Shown: positions 18,514 through 28,481, counted from the stretch's first letter. The stretch: 64,000 nucleotides of DNA from Synergistaceae bacterium UBA6101 (GCA_002428495.1 DIWR01000027.1:20542-84541), one strand, 5' to 3'. Notes: generated by a model not told the origin, from the sequence alone. Numbers and translations: made by a program.

Positions 18514-19297
18514 AAAGAGGCTGAAAGTCCTTTTGCTTGTCATATCTCTAGCCGGAGGCATGCTTGCATCTGCGGAGTCAAGGTATGCTATTTTCAGGCT
18601 TTATGGGATCGATATCGATCCGGTCGGGATCCTCTCCGAACAGGTTGTCTGGGGCACTGTAAAACCGAGGCATGAAAAGGTCTGGATCCTGCTGTGGCTT
18701 TCTAAAGAAGAATACTGCGAAAATATCGAAGCCTATTACCCTGTCAACCTCAGGATGGAACTCTCTGGATGGGGGAAATTCAGACTTGAGATACTGCCTC
18801 TTGAGCCTGCTTTCAGAATGTACTGGGGCGGCAAATTCTGGTATGTTGCAGCTGATGGGAGGACATGGCTGAGTTCGCTCAGGGAGAACTCATTCATAAG
18901 GTCTGAAAAGGCAGATGATCTTCCCCTGCTCTCCTGGAGTACCGACAGAGCGACTCCGGTGGATCTTTCAGGGGATCACGGAAACGTTTTTTTCTCCAGC
19001 ATGCCGATAGAGAAAATATTACTTTGGTATGACAACATCAAGGCGCTGGGGTGGTCAGAAAAGGTAAAATTCATCCAGGCCGGGTTCAGAGAGGGCAAAG
19101 ATGTTGTAAGTCTTATCTTGTATGGTCAGGAAAGGAACAACGGTGCGAACATAATGCTTCCGGACGATCCAAAGGGATGGCAGACAGCCGGACTGGCTAT
19201 CAAAAAAATATATCCGGATATTTCTAAAATTTCTTCCAACGTCTTTATAGATACTACATACAAGGGTAAAATTCTTGTGAAAAATAAGGTACAATAA
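18476..19297 (+). CDS. ftsQ: FtsQ/DivIB-like division protein (divergent)
   Basis: 273-residue bitopic protein: basic N-terminus, one membrane span at about residues 17-35, then an extracytoplasmic domain. It sits exactly where ftsQ belongs, between murB and ftsA. The stretch YYPVNLRMELSGWG followed by a YWGGKFWYVAADGRTW segment resembles the FtsQ pattern of a PxxL-type strand followed by the x-x-D-x-x-G-x-x-(F/W) turn, but overall similarity is weak and the POTRA part looks short. FtsQ bridges FtsL/FtsB and the rest of the divisome. The 38-base overlap with murB is large; a downstream start is possible but would cut the basic tail. Confidence 0.6.
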   Translation: MKLNFWAISRRTKKRLKVLLLVISLAGGMLASAESRYAIFRLYGIDIDPVGILSEQVVWGTVKPRHEKVWILLWLSKEEYCENIEAYYPVNLRMELSGWGKFRLEILPLEPAFRMYWGGKFWYVAADGRTWLSSLRENSFIRSEKADDLPLLSWSTDRATPVDLSGDHGNVFFSSMPIEKILLWYDNIKALGWSEKVKFIQAGFREGKDVVSLILYGQERNNGANIMLPDDPKGWQTAGLAIKKIYPDISKISSNVFIDTTYKGKILVKNKVQ

Positions 19298-19340
19298 GAG
19301 TCGAAAATGTTTCTCATCAAGAAGAGAGGGGGCTATTTGA

Positions 19341-20696
19341 TTGTTTAAGAAAGCCTCAGGTTATTCATCGGATCGGGAGCCCGAACTCCTTGCAGGACTT
19401 GACCTTGGTACCAGCAAGGTCACAGTTGTTGTTGCTGAAAGAGAGCATGGGAGTGAAGAAGCTCAGATCATAGGTGTTGGACAGGCTCCGTCAAATGGTA
19501 TAAGGAAGGGACTGATCGTTAATCTTGACCAGGCTGTTCGCTCTGTAAGGCAGGCAGTGAGCGATGCGCAGAATATGGTCGGTCAGGATATTACCGAAGT
19601 TACTGTAGCTTTTGGCGGAGGTGAAGTGACCAGCATTCGCACAAAAGGTATGGTTTCCCTTGGCCGCACTCCACGTCCTGTTATGCAGCTCGACATTGAA
19701 AGAGTTATTGAAGCTGCTCAGGCCGATGTAGCAGTACCGGCGAACCAAAGTATACTGCACACGATCCCGGTCGAGTATTCACTCGACGGGAATGTAGGTA
19801 TAGATGACCCGTTGGGCATGACGGCTATCAGGCTGGACATCCAGCTGCAGTCTGTGATAGTTCCGACATCGACGATCCAGAACGTTTTGAACTGCGTAGA
19901 TAAGGCAGGGCTTGATGTTTCGGGACTTGTGCTCAAGCCTCTTGCATCTGCACTGGGAGTAATCTCCCCTGAAGAGGCCCTTGCCGGCGCTGTCGTTATT
20001 GATATAGGCGGCGGTACGACTGGAGTTGCGGTTTTCTCTGATGGCAGGCCCAAGCATCTTGGCCTGATATCAGTGGGTGGCGACCACATAACCAACGACA
20101 TAGGAAGCGTCCTTAAACTGCCGCTGAACAAATCTGAAGAACTGAAAAGGGAAATATCTGTCTTCACCGGGCCGGAAGATCCGGAGGAGACAGTTGATTT
20201 CGTTTACAACAGCAGAAACTACAGCATTGCCAAGAAGGACCTGCATGAGATAGTCAGGTGCAGGATGGAGGAACTCTGTGAAGTCCTTATCCGCCCCCAG
20301 ATAAAAGCAGCGGGCATTTCAATGTTGCCTGCGGGGATAATATTGACGGGCGGAGTCTCGAAAACAGAGGGCATAGACGCTTTTGTGCTGGATGTAATGG
20401 ACCTTCCTTCAAGAGTATCCTCGCCGCTTGATGCCAACAGGATGCCTCCCGGAAGAAACAGTCAGGAATATTCAGCCGCGGCAGGTATCATACGATATAT
20501 AGCGGAAAGAGAGAGGGATCCGTTCCGCTACCTTGACAATCCGCTGATCCGCGGGGTATCCGGAGAAGATGCCGGCAGACCTTCCATAGTACCTGAAACA
20601 AGAGTCAGGATAAAGCTGGATGAAAACAACAAAGCTTCAGGTTCCGGCTTCAATCCGCTTGAAGGTCTGAAAAATGCCTTCAAGGACCTGTTTTAG
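19341..20696 (+). CDS. ftsA: Cell division protein FtsA
   Basis: Actin-like ATPase that ties the FtsZ ring to the membrane, 451 residues. Phosphate-1 loop GLDLGTSKV near residue 19, phosphate-2 VVIDIGGGTTGVAVF near 219 and the adenosine motif GIILTGGVSK near 333 are all present. The last residues, FNPLEGLKNAFKDLF, form an amphipathic helix suited to membrane targeting. Start is TTG 19341 with AGAGAGGGGGC ahead of it. ftsZ follows after 34 bases. Confidence 0.95.
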   Translation: MFKKASGYSSDREPELLAGLDLGTSKVTVVVAEREHGSEEAQIIGVGQAPSNGIRKGLIVNLDQAVRSVRQAVSDAQNMVGQDITEVTVAFGGGEVTSIRTKGMVSLGRTPRPVMQLDIERVIEAAQADVAVPANQSILHTIPVEYSLDGNVGIDDPLGMTAIRLDIQLQSVIVPTSTIQNVLNCVDKAGLDVSGLVLKPLASALGVISPEEALAGAVVIDIGGGTTGVAVFSDGRPKHLGLISVGGDHITNDIGSVLKLPLNKSEELKREISVFTGPEDPEETVDFVYNSRNYSIAKKDLHEIVRCRMEELCEVLIRPQIKAAGISMLPAGIILTGGVSKTEGIDAFVLDVMDLPSRVSSPLDANRMPPGRNSQEYSAAAGIIRYIAERERDPFRYLDNPLIRGVSGEDAGRPSIVPETRVRIKLDENNKASGSGFNPLEGLKNAFKDLF

Positions 20697-20730
20697 ATAT
20701 GACCCTGAATAATTAAAAGGGGGATTTTTT

Positions 20731-22143
20731 GTGGTCGATATGACTGAAATATTTCAGTTGGATAAATCAAATTACCCAACTAGAGAAGTAATAAAGGTCA
20801 TTGGTGTCGGCGGCGCCGGCAACAATGCGTTAAATCATATAATTAGGGGCGGACTCAACGGAGTTGAGTTTATCGCTGCAAACACTGATATGGCTCATCT
20901 TGAACTCTCTGAGGCACAGAGCAGGATCATTCTGGGCAAAGAACTGACAAAAGGTCTTGGCGCAGGTTCTGACCCTGAGATCGGTTTCAAATCTGCCCAG
21001 GAATCAAGAGAAGAGATCAGGGCAGCCATTGAAGGTTCAGATATGGTTTTCATCGCTGCAGGTATGGGCGGTGGAACGGGTACCGGAGCTGCTCCTGTTA
21101 TAGCCACTATTGCCAAGGAAGCCGACGCTCTCGTAGTGGCGGTGGTCACTCTTCCATTTTCTTTCGAGGGAAAACGCCGTATAGCACAGGCTGCGCAGGG
21201 TGTGTCACAGCTGCGGGACAAAGTGGACGCGCTGATAATAATCCCCAACGACAGGCTGCTCAGCATAACAGAGAAAAAGACAACGATAAATGATGCGTTC
21301 AGGATAGCTGACGGAGTGCTGCACCAGGCTGTGCAGGGGGTTACAGACCTTATCCTGCGTCCGGGACTTGTCAACGTTGACTTTGCTGATGTGAGGACGA
21401 TAATGTCTAACGCGGGTTCCGCGATAATGGGCATTGGAGAGGGCTACGGGGAGAAGCGCGCCGCAACGGCTGCCTACAATGCGATCAACAGTCCGCTAAT
21501 GGATACCAACATGAACGGGGCAAAGGGCATCCTCTTCAACATCACAGGCGGTGCGAATGTCGGCATACACGAGATCAACGAAGCGACAAGGATCATTACC
21601 GAAGCTGCGGACGATAATGCCTTCATAATCTGGGGACATGTATTCGATCCGGAAATGGATGATTCCATACAGATAACAGTTATTGCGACCGGTTTTGACA
21701 ATCATGAAAAAAAAGAAGTATCAGCTGATCACGGTTTCTCAAGAAAGGTCGACATCTCAGCTGTAAGACACCTCAACGCTTTCAGTTCGACCAGAAACAT
21801 ACCTCAGCCTCATGTCCAGCAGTCTGCAGAACAAGCTGAGAAAAGATCCGCTTTAAAATCCTTTTCTGTTCCGGTAACCAAAGAGAGTGTGACCGAGAAG
21901 CCTGCTGAAACAAGAGAAGAGTGTTTCTATGGCGACCTCAAGAAAACAGCTGCGGAGGAAAATAAACAGCCCCAGCCATCCCTCTCTGCACAGGAACAGG
22001 ACACGCCAGCTGTAATAAGGGTAGCAAGGACAACACCTACACAACCCACCCATAATCAGGACGAGGACATGTTCAAGGGAAGCGGTGCCCCTGTAGATCA
22101 ATTTGATATCCCTGCTTATTTAAGGAGGAGGCGTGAATCCTGA
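20731..22143 (+). CDS. ftsZ: Cell division protein FtsZ
   Basis: Tubulin-like GTPase forming the division ring, 470 residues. The tubulin signature [10 protein letters not shown] begins at residue 113, [13 protein letters not shown] is the first nucleotide loop and [11 protein letters not shown] is the catalytic T7 loop. A variable acidic/Gln-rich linker of roughly 110 residues leads to the conserved C-terminal peptide [13 protein letters not shown] that binds FtsA. GTG 20731 is chosen because AAAAGGGGGA ends 7 bases before it; ATG 20740 is too far. Confidence 0.97.
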   Translation: MVDMTEIFQLDKSNYPTREVIKVIGVGGAGNNALNHIIRGGLNGVEFIAANTDMAHLELSEAQSRIILGKELTKGLGAGSDPEIGFKSAQESREEIRAAIEGSDMVFIAAGMGGGTGTGAAPVIATIAKEADALVVAVVTLPFSFEGKRRIAQAAQGVSQLRDKVDALIIIPNDRLLSITEKKTTINDAFRIADGVLHQAVQGVTDLILRPGLVNVDFADVRTIMSNAGSAIMGIGEGYGEKRAATAAYNAINSPLMDTNMNGAKGILFNITGGANVGIHEINEATRIITEAADDNAFIIWGHVFDPEMDDSIQITVIATGFDNHEKKEVSADHGFSRKVDISAVRHLNAFSSTRNIPQPHVQQSAEQAEKRSALKSFSVPVTKESVTEKPAETREECFYGDLKKTAAEENKQPQPSLSAQEQDTPAVIRVARTTPTQPTHNQDEDMFKGSGAPVDQFDIPAYLRRRRES

Positions 22144-22211
22144 AAACGAAAAGAGAAGCAGGCTCTTGCGCAGGTAAGATCACCGCATGGCAGAGCTGGA
22201 AAGAATTTCGC

Positions 22212-23678
22212 ATGGATGAAGAGTGCGTAACAGAGCTGCCCAGGGGAGGAGATCTTCCTTGGGCACTCTTTTACCCGGCAGATTACTCCGTTGCGTCATC
22301 AAGCTTGGGATATCATTATATTTACAGGTCTTTAAAGGAACTTGGCGTTGCTGCGGAGCGTTTTTGCAATGACCCTGTGCCATTCCGATCAATAGAAGGG
22401 GATACTCTTCTGGAGCGTTTTCCTGTTATTACAGCAAGCGTTGCCTACGAAGGAAATGCGGAGATTTTTTTCAAGTGGCTTAACTCTGCCAACATACCGC
22501 TTCATTTTGAGAGCAGGCTCTCGGGAAGCTATCCAATTATCGGGGCCGGAGGTGCAATGTCATACATCAATCCGCTCCTTCTTTCCGCTATATGCGACTT
22601 TATTATTTTAGGAGATGCCCTTGATGCACTGCCATTCGCCGTCAAGTCTCTGCGCAGGTATCTAACCTCGGGGAACAAGGAAAAACTTTTCGATGAACTT
22701 GCGGAACATCCGTCGATATTAGTCCCGCCGCGACATATAAGAAGTGGCAGCGTAGCAGTAAAGAGAGTCCTTGCTAACGATCAGCCGCTTGATGCAGTCC
22801 ATCCGATGAACAGCACGTGGCTGACCCCCAGAAGCTCATTTGGCAAGACGCTGCTCGTTGAACTCCAGAGAGGCTGTGTCCGAAACTGCAGTTACTGCAC
22901 CCTCCCAGGATGTTTTGGAAAAATGAGGTACAGGGATTCAGGAATGATAAAAGAGAGGCTTGAAGAAATATTCTCACTATGCGAGGTCGACCAGGTCGGA
23001 CTTGTGACACCTGAGGCGGGTGATCATCCTCAGATCGAAGATCTGCTGGATTTTCTTGAAAGCAAAAACAAGGGTGTCTCTTTCGCATCCCTGAGGATCG
23101 ATCGGCTGACAGAAAAAATGCTCTATGCCCTTAAAAGGGGAGGAAGACACAGCATTACGGTCGCACCGGAAACAGGCAGCGATGAACTGCGTTTTTCGTG
23201 CGGCAAGAAATTTAATAACGAAATTATCCTGGAAAAACTGGGTCTTGCAGCCTCTCTTGGAATAGATCAGGCAAAACTGTATTTTATGACAGGGCTGCCG
23301 GGTGAGACCGATGAAGATATCAAAGCCATAGCGGATCTATCCGGGAGGATAATTACAGAGACAGGACTTAATCTGATACTTTCAGTAAATCCTTTCGTGC
23401 CTAAACCCGGTACGGTATGGAGCGGTATGGAGTTTGAAGGTACAGCGGGGATAAGAAAGAAATATGGGATCCTGGTTCAGGCACTCACAAAAATCAAGAA
23501 GAAAAGACCTCAGTTGAGGATGGCAAGTCCCAAAGAGGCAGAAAGCGAGTTTTCTCTTGCCTGGTGCGGGTATAATGAGAGTGTGGCATTGGCAAAAAAT
23601 AATGGAATTTCAAAAAAAGTACGTTTTGATCCTGCCGCAAGAGCGAAAACGCTGTTAGAATTAGAATATCTATGGTAG
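22212..23678 (+). CDS. Radical SAM protein of unknown function with B12-binding-like N-terminus
   Basis: 488 residues. The radical SAM cluster motif is CVRNCSYC (C222, C226, C229), followed by TIM-barrel signatures (VTPEAGDHPQIEDLL; ETGSDELR; YFMTGLPGETDEDI). The first about 200 residues resemble the cobalamin-binding-like domain seen in B12-type radical SAM proteins (GAGGAMSYINPL and DFIILGDALDALP match its glycine and acidic stretches), but no His cobalamin ligand is obvious. The substrate is unknown. It follows ftsZ closely and precedes the SPOR gene by 18 bases, so it may be co-transcribed with division genes; no functional link is proven. Confidence 0.75.
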   Translation: MDEECVTELPRGGDLPWALFYPADYSVASSSLGYHYIYRSLKELGVAAERFCNDPVPFRSIEGDTLLERFPVITASVAYEGNAEIFFKWLNSANIPLHFESRLSGSYPIIGAGGAMSYINPLLLSAICDFIILGDALDALPFAVKSLRRYLTSGNKEKLFDELAEHPSILVPPRHIRSGSVAVKRVLANDQPLDAVHPMNSTWLTPRSSFGKTLLVELQRGCVRNCSYCTLPGCFGKMRYRDSGMIKERLEEIFSLCEVDQVGLVTPEAGDHPQIEDLLDFLESKNKGVSFASLRIDRLTEKMLYALKRGGRHSITVAPETGSDELRFSCGKKFNNEIILEKLGLAASLGIDQAKLYFMTGLPGETDEDIKAIADLSGRIITETGLNLILSVNPFVPKPGTVWSGMEFEGTAGIRKKYGILVQALTKIKKKRPQLRMASPKEAESEFSLAWCGYNESVALAKNNGISKKVRFDPAARAKTLLELEYLW

Positions 23679-23696
23679 TTTAATGGGGGTGACTGC

Positions 23697-24332
23697 ATGG
23701 TTACAAGAAGAACGCGGAACTATAAGGAAAAAAAAACAATGGCTACGTTTGGTCAGTTCATACTGCCGTTAACTGTAATAATGGCGGTCGCACTGCTTTT
23801 TTTCAGTGTTAAACTCTTTTTTTTCAATTCAAACGAAACAGACGATATTGTCTTCAACGAGCAGGAGTCAGTTCAGCCGGCACAGGAAGAGAAAGTTGCT
23901 GTTCAGGATCCTGTTGATCCGGCAGGACAGAAAAAGGTTTCGATAAAGCCTGCCCAGCCTGTAGATGTCAAAAAGGAAGAGCAGCAGAAAAAAGTATCAA
24001 CTGAAACAACGCAAGTAAAAGCGACAGCAAAACCGGCCGTCTCAGCCAAAGAAACCACAGCCCAAAACGAGAAAGTCCAGGCTGCCGCTGTTAAGGAGCC
24101 CAGATGGGACGTCCAGATAGGAGCATTCGCATCAAAAGAAAACGCGCTCAGGCTGATACAGGATGTGAAGGCTAAGGGATATGCGGCCTACCTGACTGAA
24201 GATAAGAAAGACGGAGCCCCCTTTTACAAAGTGCGTGTAAAAAACCCGGAGACTGGAAGAGAAGAGGGCGCAGTTTTATCAAAGAAACTGGAGAAAGATG
24301 GATATCCATTTTTTCTTGTTGAGATAAAGTAG
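23697..24332 (+). CDS. SPOR-domain membrane protein
   Basis: 211-residue bitopic protein: short basic cytoplasmic N-terminus, one membrane span at about residues 18-42, a long Gln/Lys/Val/Pro-rich linker (about 45-135), and a C-terminal SPOR domain from WDVQIGAFASKENALRLI to the end. SPOR domains bind septal glycan strands lacking stem peptides, so a role in division or septal wall remodelling is likely. GGGGGTGA at 23684-23691 precedes ATG 23697. Closest general analogues are FtsN and DedD, but the family assignment is by architecture only. Confidence 0.85.
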   Translation: MVTRRTRNYKEKKTMATFGQFILPLTVIMAVALLFFSVKLFFFNSNETDDIVFNEQESVQPAQEEKVAVQDPVDPAGQKKVSIKPAQPVDVKKEEQQKKVSTETTQVKATAKPAVSAKETTAQNEKVQAAAVKEPRWDVQIGAFASKENALRLIQDVKAKGYAAYLTEDKKDGAPFYKVRVKNPETGREEGAVLSKKLEKDGYPFFLVEIK

Positions 24333-24373
24333 CCTTTGTTAAAAATATAAAGATACGAAAGGTCGCTGTTTTG

Positions 24374-25609
24374 ATGGCTGGTTTTGTTAAAGAGGTCACG
24401 CCTCGCATGCAGGCCCTGCAGCGTGTCGCTGAAGGGCTTTCTTTTCCTTGGCATGTGCGGACTGTCGATATGCCTATTGGTTCTGCCCTGGGGAAAAGGA
24501 TATCCGGGGACATTCAAGCCGAAGAACAATACCCACCGCACACAAGAAGCCTCAGGGATGGTTTTGCAGTACAAAGTTCTGATGTAGTGGCCGCGACTCC
24601 AGGTACTCCCACATTTTTAAATAAGACCGGAGATATCCCGATGGGTATCCTGCCTGACATTTCCATAAGACCGGGAGAGGCAGCAGGCATCCCTACAGGC
24701 GCTGTGCTTCCCGATGGGTCGGATGCTGTTGTTATGCTTGAAAACACCGCTCTTACAGGGGGATGGGTGGAGGTAAGGAGCGCTGTACAGTCCGGAGAGA
24801 ATATTATACTTGCAGGAGAAGAGTTTCCAGCGGGACAAAAAATCCTCTCAAGGGGCGACATGGTAGATTTCAGAACAATGAGTATTCTTGCTACTTTGGG
24901 CATTAAAGCCGTTCCTTTGATAGATCTTAAAATAAGCATCCTGAGTACAGGCGATGAGATAGTTCCGGTCGAGACGTACCCTCTTCCGCCTGGAAAAATG
25001 AGGGATGTAAACGGATGGTCTGTCAGATCGCTTCTTTCCCGATATGGTTTTGATTCAGAATATAGGGGAATACTCTCTGATGAGGGCGATCTTTTTGAGA
25101 AGACCGTAAAGGAAGAGGCAGCACGATGTGATGTTTTGATATTGAGCGGCGGTTCATCGGTGGGTATCAGGGATCATTGCTCGAGGGTCCTTGAAAAACT
25201 TCCTTCGCCGGGACTGATGATCCGCGGCATTAATATAATCCCCGGAAAACCGACGCTCATTGCCGGCAGCCTCCAAGACAAAAAGCTTGTCGTCAGTCTT
25301 CCCGGACATCCTCTTTCCTGTTTTACCGTAGCATATGTTCTGCTGATCCCATTGCTGCTGAGACTTATAGGCGCGCCCAACACAGGACACGGAACAACAA
25401 TGCAGCTGCCGATGTCGAGAGACATTACAGCGAGGACTGGACCTGAAGAGTTTGTCCCATGCAGGATGACTCCCGACGGGAAAATAGATCCGATCCTTGC
25501 CAAGTCAGGCTACGTTTCTTCACTTGCATCTGCAGACGGATTTATAAGGATACCTGAGGACCGTGAGACTATAAGAGCCGGAGAGACGGCGGAGGTATGG
25601 TTATGGTAG
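24374..25609 (+). CDS. moeA: Molybdopterin molybdenumtransferase MoeA
   Basis: Inserts Mo or W into adenylylated molybdopterin, 411 residues from ATG 24374 (TTG 24371 is an equal alternative; GAAAGG at 24357-24362 serves both). Conserved features: HTRSLRDGFAVQ, PTGAVLPDGSDAVVMLE, ISILSTGDEIV, LSGGSSVGIRDH and the C-terminal GLxGHPLSCF-like VSLPGHPLSCF. It overlaps the second moeA gene by 7 bases and heads a cofactor-synthesis operon. Two MoeA proteins in one genome may serve different metals or assembly steps (known in other anaerobes; inference here). Confidence 0.93.
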   Translation: MAGFVKEVTPRMQALQRVAEGLSFPWHVRTVDMPIGSALGKRISGDIQAEEQYPPHTRSLRDGFAVQSSDVVAATPGTPTFLNKTGDIPMGILPDISIRPGEAAGIPTGAVLPDGSDAVVMLENTALTGGWVEVRSAVQSGENIILAGEEFPAGQKILSRGDMVDFRTMSILATLGIKAVPLIDLKISILSTGDEIVPVETYPLPPGKMRDVNGWSVRSLLSRYGFDSEYRGILSDEGDLFEKTVKEEAARCDVLILSGGSSVGIRDHCSRVLEKLPSPGLMIRGINIIPGKPTLIAGSLQDKKLVVSLPGHPLSCFTVAYVLLIPLLLRLIGAPNTGHGTTMQLPMSRDITARTGPEEFVPCRMTPDGKIDPILAKSGYVSSLASADGFIRIPEDRETIRAGETAEVWLW

Positions 25610-27519
25610 CCAGATACAGCGAACACATAGAGCTGCGAACAGCCATTGAAATGTTGAAAAAAACATTTGGAGTACGTGCTGGAAAAAATACAACTGAAAA
25701 AAACATATCAGAGGCGCTTGGCTGTCTCCTGACTAAAGATATAACGGCACACAGGAACGTTCCGCATTATGCTGCCTCCGCTGTTGACGGATACGCAGTG
25801 GATGCATCCTCTACTATCGGCGCATCACAGGCCACTCCGGTATCGCTGGAGCCTTCAAGATATCAGTGGATGAACACCGGGGCTGACGTCCCTTACTGGG
25901 CAAACGCCGTCCTTATGGTAGAAGATTCTTCAATGAAGGGCGATGCTCTTCTGATCTTTAAAAGCCTGACTCCTTCCGCCAATGTAAGGCCGCTTGGCGA
26001 AGATGTGATGGCAGGACAGATCATAGCAAGAGAGGGCGATACTGTTACACCCGCTCTGATCTCGCTATTTTTATGCGCAGGAATAGAAAAAGTCCCGGTC
26101 TTTAAAAAGCCCAGGACGCTCTACATCCCGACGGGTGATGAGGTCATATCAAGGGGAAAATGGCTTTCAGATCCGAACCCCAAGTCCGGCACAGTAGCAG
26201 AAAGCAATTCTCTCTTTATCGAAGCATCTTTCCGGGAATGGGGATTTGATGTGGACGTATCCCCTGTAGTCCCGGACGATCCTGCCCTTCTGAAGGAAAA
26301 GGTTTCAGAGGGAGTGGGTAATTATGACGTGGTGCTTGTTGGTGCCGGTTCGGCAAAAGGCCGCAGGGACCATACCCTGGAGGTCTTTGAAGATCTTGGA
26401 AAGGTGATCTTCAGGTGGATACGAATGAAACCCGGCAGACCTGCAATGGCTGCAGAGATAAAGGGCAAGCCTGTGATATGCCTTCCGGGGTTTCCCATGT
26501 CGACCACAGTGGTTCTATGGAGTCTCGTATATCCATTGCTCAACCTTCTTTCAGCGAGGGATGAAGATCAGGATCATCTGATAAAAGAAGCTGTCGGATG
26601 CAGGGAGACCTGGAACACCAAACTCCTCGTCCAGCATTCTTCGCCGGCAGGGATAGAGGAATGGCTTAGGGTCAAAACGGCTAAAGTCGGTGATACAATA
26701 TATTCCTGGGCCCTTACTTCCGGAGCGAGCGTCCTTTGGGCGCTGGCAGAGGCAGACGGCATCGCTCTTCTTCCTGCTACTGCCCTTGAATGTGAGAAGG
26801 GAATGGATGTCACAGTCTGGATGAAAAGAAAAGTCGACCTGGATAAGAGAATACTTTTCCAGGGTTCTGACGACCCTGCTATACAGCTTTTGGTCACCCC
26901 GATCAGGCGCAGGGGCGGAGACTTCGTCTCTCGAGCTGTAGGCAGCATGGGAGGGCTTGCCGCCCTGAGCAGGGGAGAGTGCCACATGGCCGCGGCACAT
27001 CTTCTTGACGACAGGGACGGGACATACAACGACAGCTTCATCGAACGTTTTGCCAACGGGGCAAAATGGGAGCGGATCCTCGTCTTCTACAGAACACAGG
27101 GAATAATAGTGCAGCAGGGTAACCCTAAAAAGATAAAAACTTTTGAAGAACTGTGTGCCGGTGACAATGTATTTTCAAACAGACAGCCCGGAGCAGGAAC
27201 AAGAGTCCTCTTCGATCACCTCTTGAAAATGGCAGGGAGATCTCCTTCCGAGATAAAGGGTTATGAACAGCAGTGCACTACGCATATGGAAGCTGCAAAC
27301 CGTGTCTTTACCGGTCTGGCAGATGCAACGCTGGGAATAAAATCAGCGTCGGATGCACTGGGGCTTGACTTCATACCGCTTGCAGAAGAGCCCTATGAAC
27401 TTGTCATCCCTTCGGTCTATATGGACCATCCGGCAGTACAGGCCCTTCTGGACAGCCTGGGTGACAGGGAATGGAGAGAAACTGTTGGAGCTATGGGAGG
27501 CTACAGATGGACAGACTGA
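25603..27519 (+). CDS. MoeA-like protein fused to a periplasmic-binding-protein-like domain
   Basis: 638 residues. Residues about 1-410 are a second MoeA with NVPHYAASAVDGYAV, IPTGDEVISRG, GAGSAKGRRDHT and CLPGFPMSTTVV. Residues about 420-638 form a binding-protein-like domain of the kind fused to MoeA in archaea and some bacteria, with FSNRQPGAGTRVLFDHLL, a THMEAANRVFTGLADATLG stretch and LDFIPLAEEPYELVIP. It lacks a signal peptide, so the domain acts in the cytoplasm, perhaps as a molybdate or tungstate sensor or donor (inference). ATG 25603 is chosen because GGAGGT at 25591-25596 is 6 bases before it. Confidence 0.88.
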   Translation: MVARYSEHIELRTAIEMLKKTFGVRAGKNTTEKNISEALGCLLTKDITAHRNVPHYAASAVDGYAVDASSTIGASQATPVSLEPSRYQWMNTGADVPYWANAVLMVEDSSMKGDALLIFKSLTPSANVRPLGEDVMAGQIIAREGDTVTPALISLFLCAGIEKVPVFKKPRTLYIPTGDEVISRGKWLSDPNPKSGTVAESNSLFIEASFREWGFDVDVSPVVPDDPALLKEKVSEGVGNYDVVLVGAGSAKGRRDHTLEVFEDLGKVIFRWIRMKPGRPAMAAEIKGKPVICLPGFPMSTTVVLWSLVYPLLNLLSARDEDQDHLIKEAVGCRETWNTKLLVQHSSPAGIEEWLRVKTAKVGDTIYSWALTSGASVLWALAEADGIALLPATALECEKGMDVTVWMKRKVDLDKRILFQGSDDPAIQLLVTPIRRRGGDFVSRAVGSMGGLAALSRGECHMAAAHLLDDRDGTYNDSFIERFANGAKWERILVFYRTQGIIVQQGNPKKIKTFEELCAGDNVFSNRQPGAGTRVLFDHLLKMAGRSPSEIKGYEQQCTTHMEAANRVFTGLADATLGIKSASDALGLDFIPLAEEPYELVIPSVYMDHPAVQALLDSLGDREWRETVGAMGGYRWTD

Positions 27520-28481
27520 CAGACGACTTCGGAAGAGACCTGAACTATGTCCGTATTTCGGTGACAGACAGATGCAATTACAGGTGTAAATACTGCATGC
27601 CCGCTGAGGGCGTGGAATTTCTGGAACACAGCGAGATAATGAGATACGAGGAAATATCCTTCCTATGCAGGGTACTATGGGAGCTGGGGGTCAGGAAAGT
27701 AAGGTTTACAGGAGGAGAACCTCTTGTGAGAAGAGGGCTTGTCAGCTTCCTTAAGGAGCTCAACAAAGAGTTTCCGGAGATGAAGACGGCCCTGACGACC
27801 AATGCTTCTTTGCTTGGGCAGTATGCGGAGGATCTGGTGCAGGCGAACCTCCATTCACTCAACATAAGCCTTGATACACTTGACCCTGTGAAGTTTGCCG
27901 ATGTGACAAGGCTCGGTAACATTGACGATGTCATATCAGGCATAAGGGCCGCTGTAAGGGCTGGAATAAAGAACATAAAGCTGAACACCGTGCTGATAAG
28001 GGGTTTCAACGACGGCGAGATCGGAAGCCTGATGGCTTTCGCCAAAAGGGAGAAAGTCCTTCTTCGATTGATAGAATTTATGCCTCTTGAAGACGATGTA
28101 TGGAACGAAGATGCATTTATCAGCGGGGAAGACATACTTAAGATGCTCCCTGAGGGCGATTTGTGGAAAGCTGAAAAGCCTCATTCCGACCAGGCTGGCC
28201 CAGCCAAATATTACAGGAATGAGAAGACAGGTGACTCAATAGGTATAATCACTGCTGTTTCAAACCATTTCTGTAAATACTGCAACCGCCTGAGGGTCTC
28301 AGCAACAGGAAAGCTTAGGACATGCCTGTTTGCGCCAGAAGAGATACCGATGAGGCCGCTGATACTCAACGAAGACAGCGAAGGACTCAAAACACTGATA
28401 TTAGACAGCATAAAAAACAAGCCGAGATGCTGGAGCGACGTCCGGGCCGGACACCAGCATATGTCCGGAATAGGGGGATAA
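27507..28481 (+). CDS. moaA: GTP 3',8-cyclase MoaA
   Basis: Radical SAM enzyme of the first step of molybdopterin synthesis, 324 residues. The SAM cluster motif CNYRCKYC is at residues 23-30, a second cluster site reads CKYCNRLRVSATGKLRTC, and the protein ends in the conserved GG (MSGIGG). FTGGEPLVRRG is also typical. ATG 27507 follows GGGAGG by 6 bases and overlaps the fused moeA gene by 13 bases; moaC starts 6 bases after the stop. Confidence 0.96.
   Translation: MDRLTDDFGRDLNYVRISVTDRCNYRCKYCMPAEGVEFLEHSEIMRYEEISFLCRVLWELGVRKVRFTGGEPLVRRGLVSFLKELNKEFPEMKTALTTNASLLGQYAEDLVQANLHSLNISLDTLDPVKFADVTRLGNIDDVISGIRAAVRAGIKNIKLNTVLIRGFNDGEIGSLMAFAKREKVLLRLIEFMPLEDDVWNEDAFISGEDILKMLPEGDLWKAEKPHSDQAGPAKYYRNEKTGDSIGIITAVSNHFCKYCNRLRVSATGKLRTCLFAPEEIPMRPLILNEDSEGLKTLILDSIKNKPRCWSDVRAGHQHMSGIGG

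Noticed and set aside
25603..27519. Frameshift or assembly join creating the MoeA fusion
   Set aside because: The frame is uninterrupted, codon use is uniform, and MoeA proteins with this kind of C-terminal domain are known in other prokaryotes.
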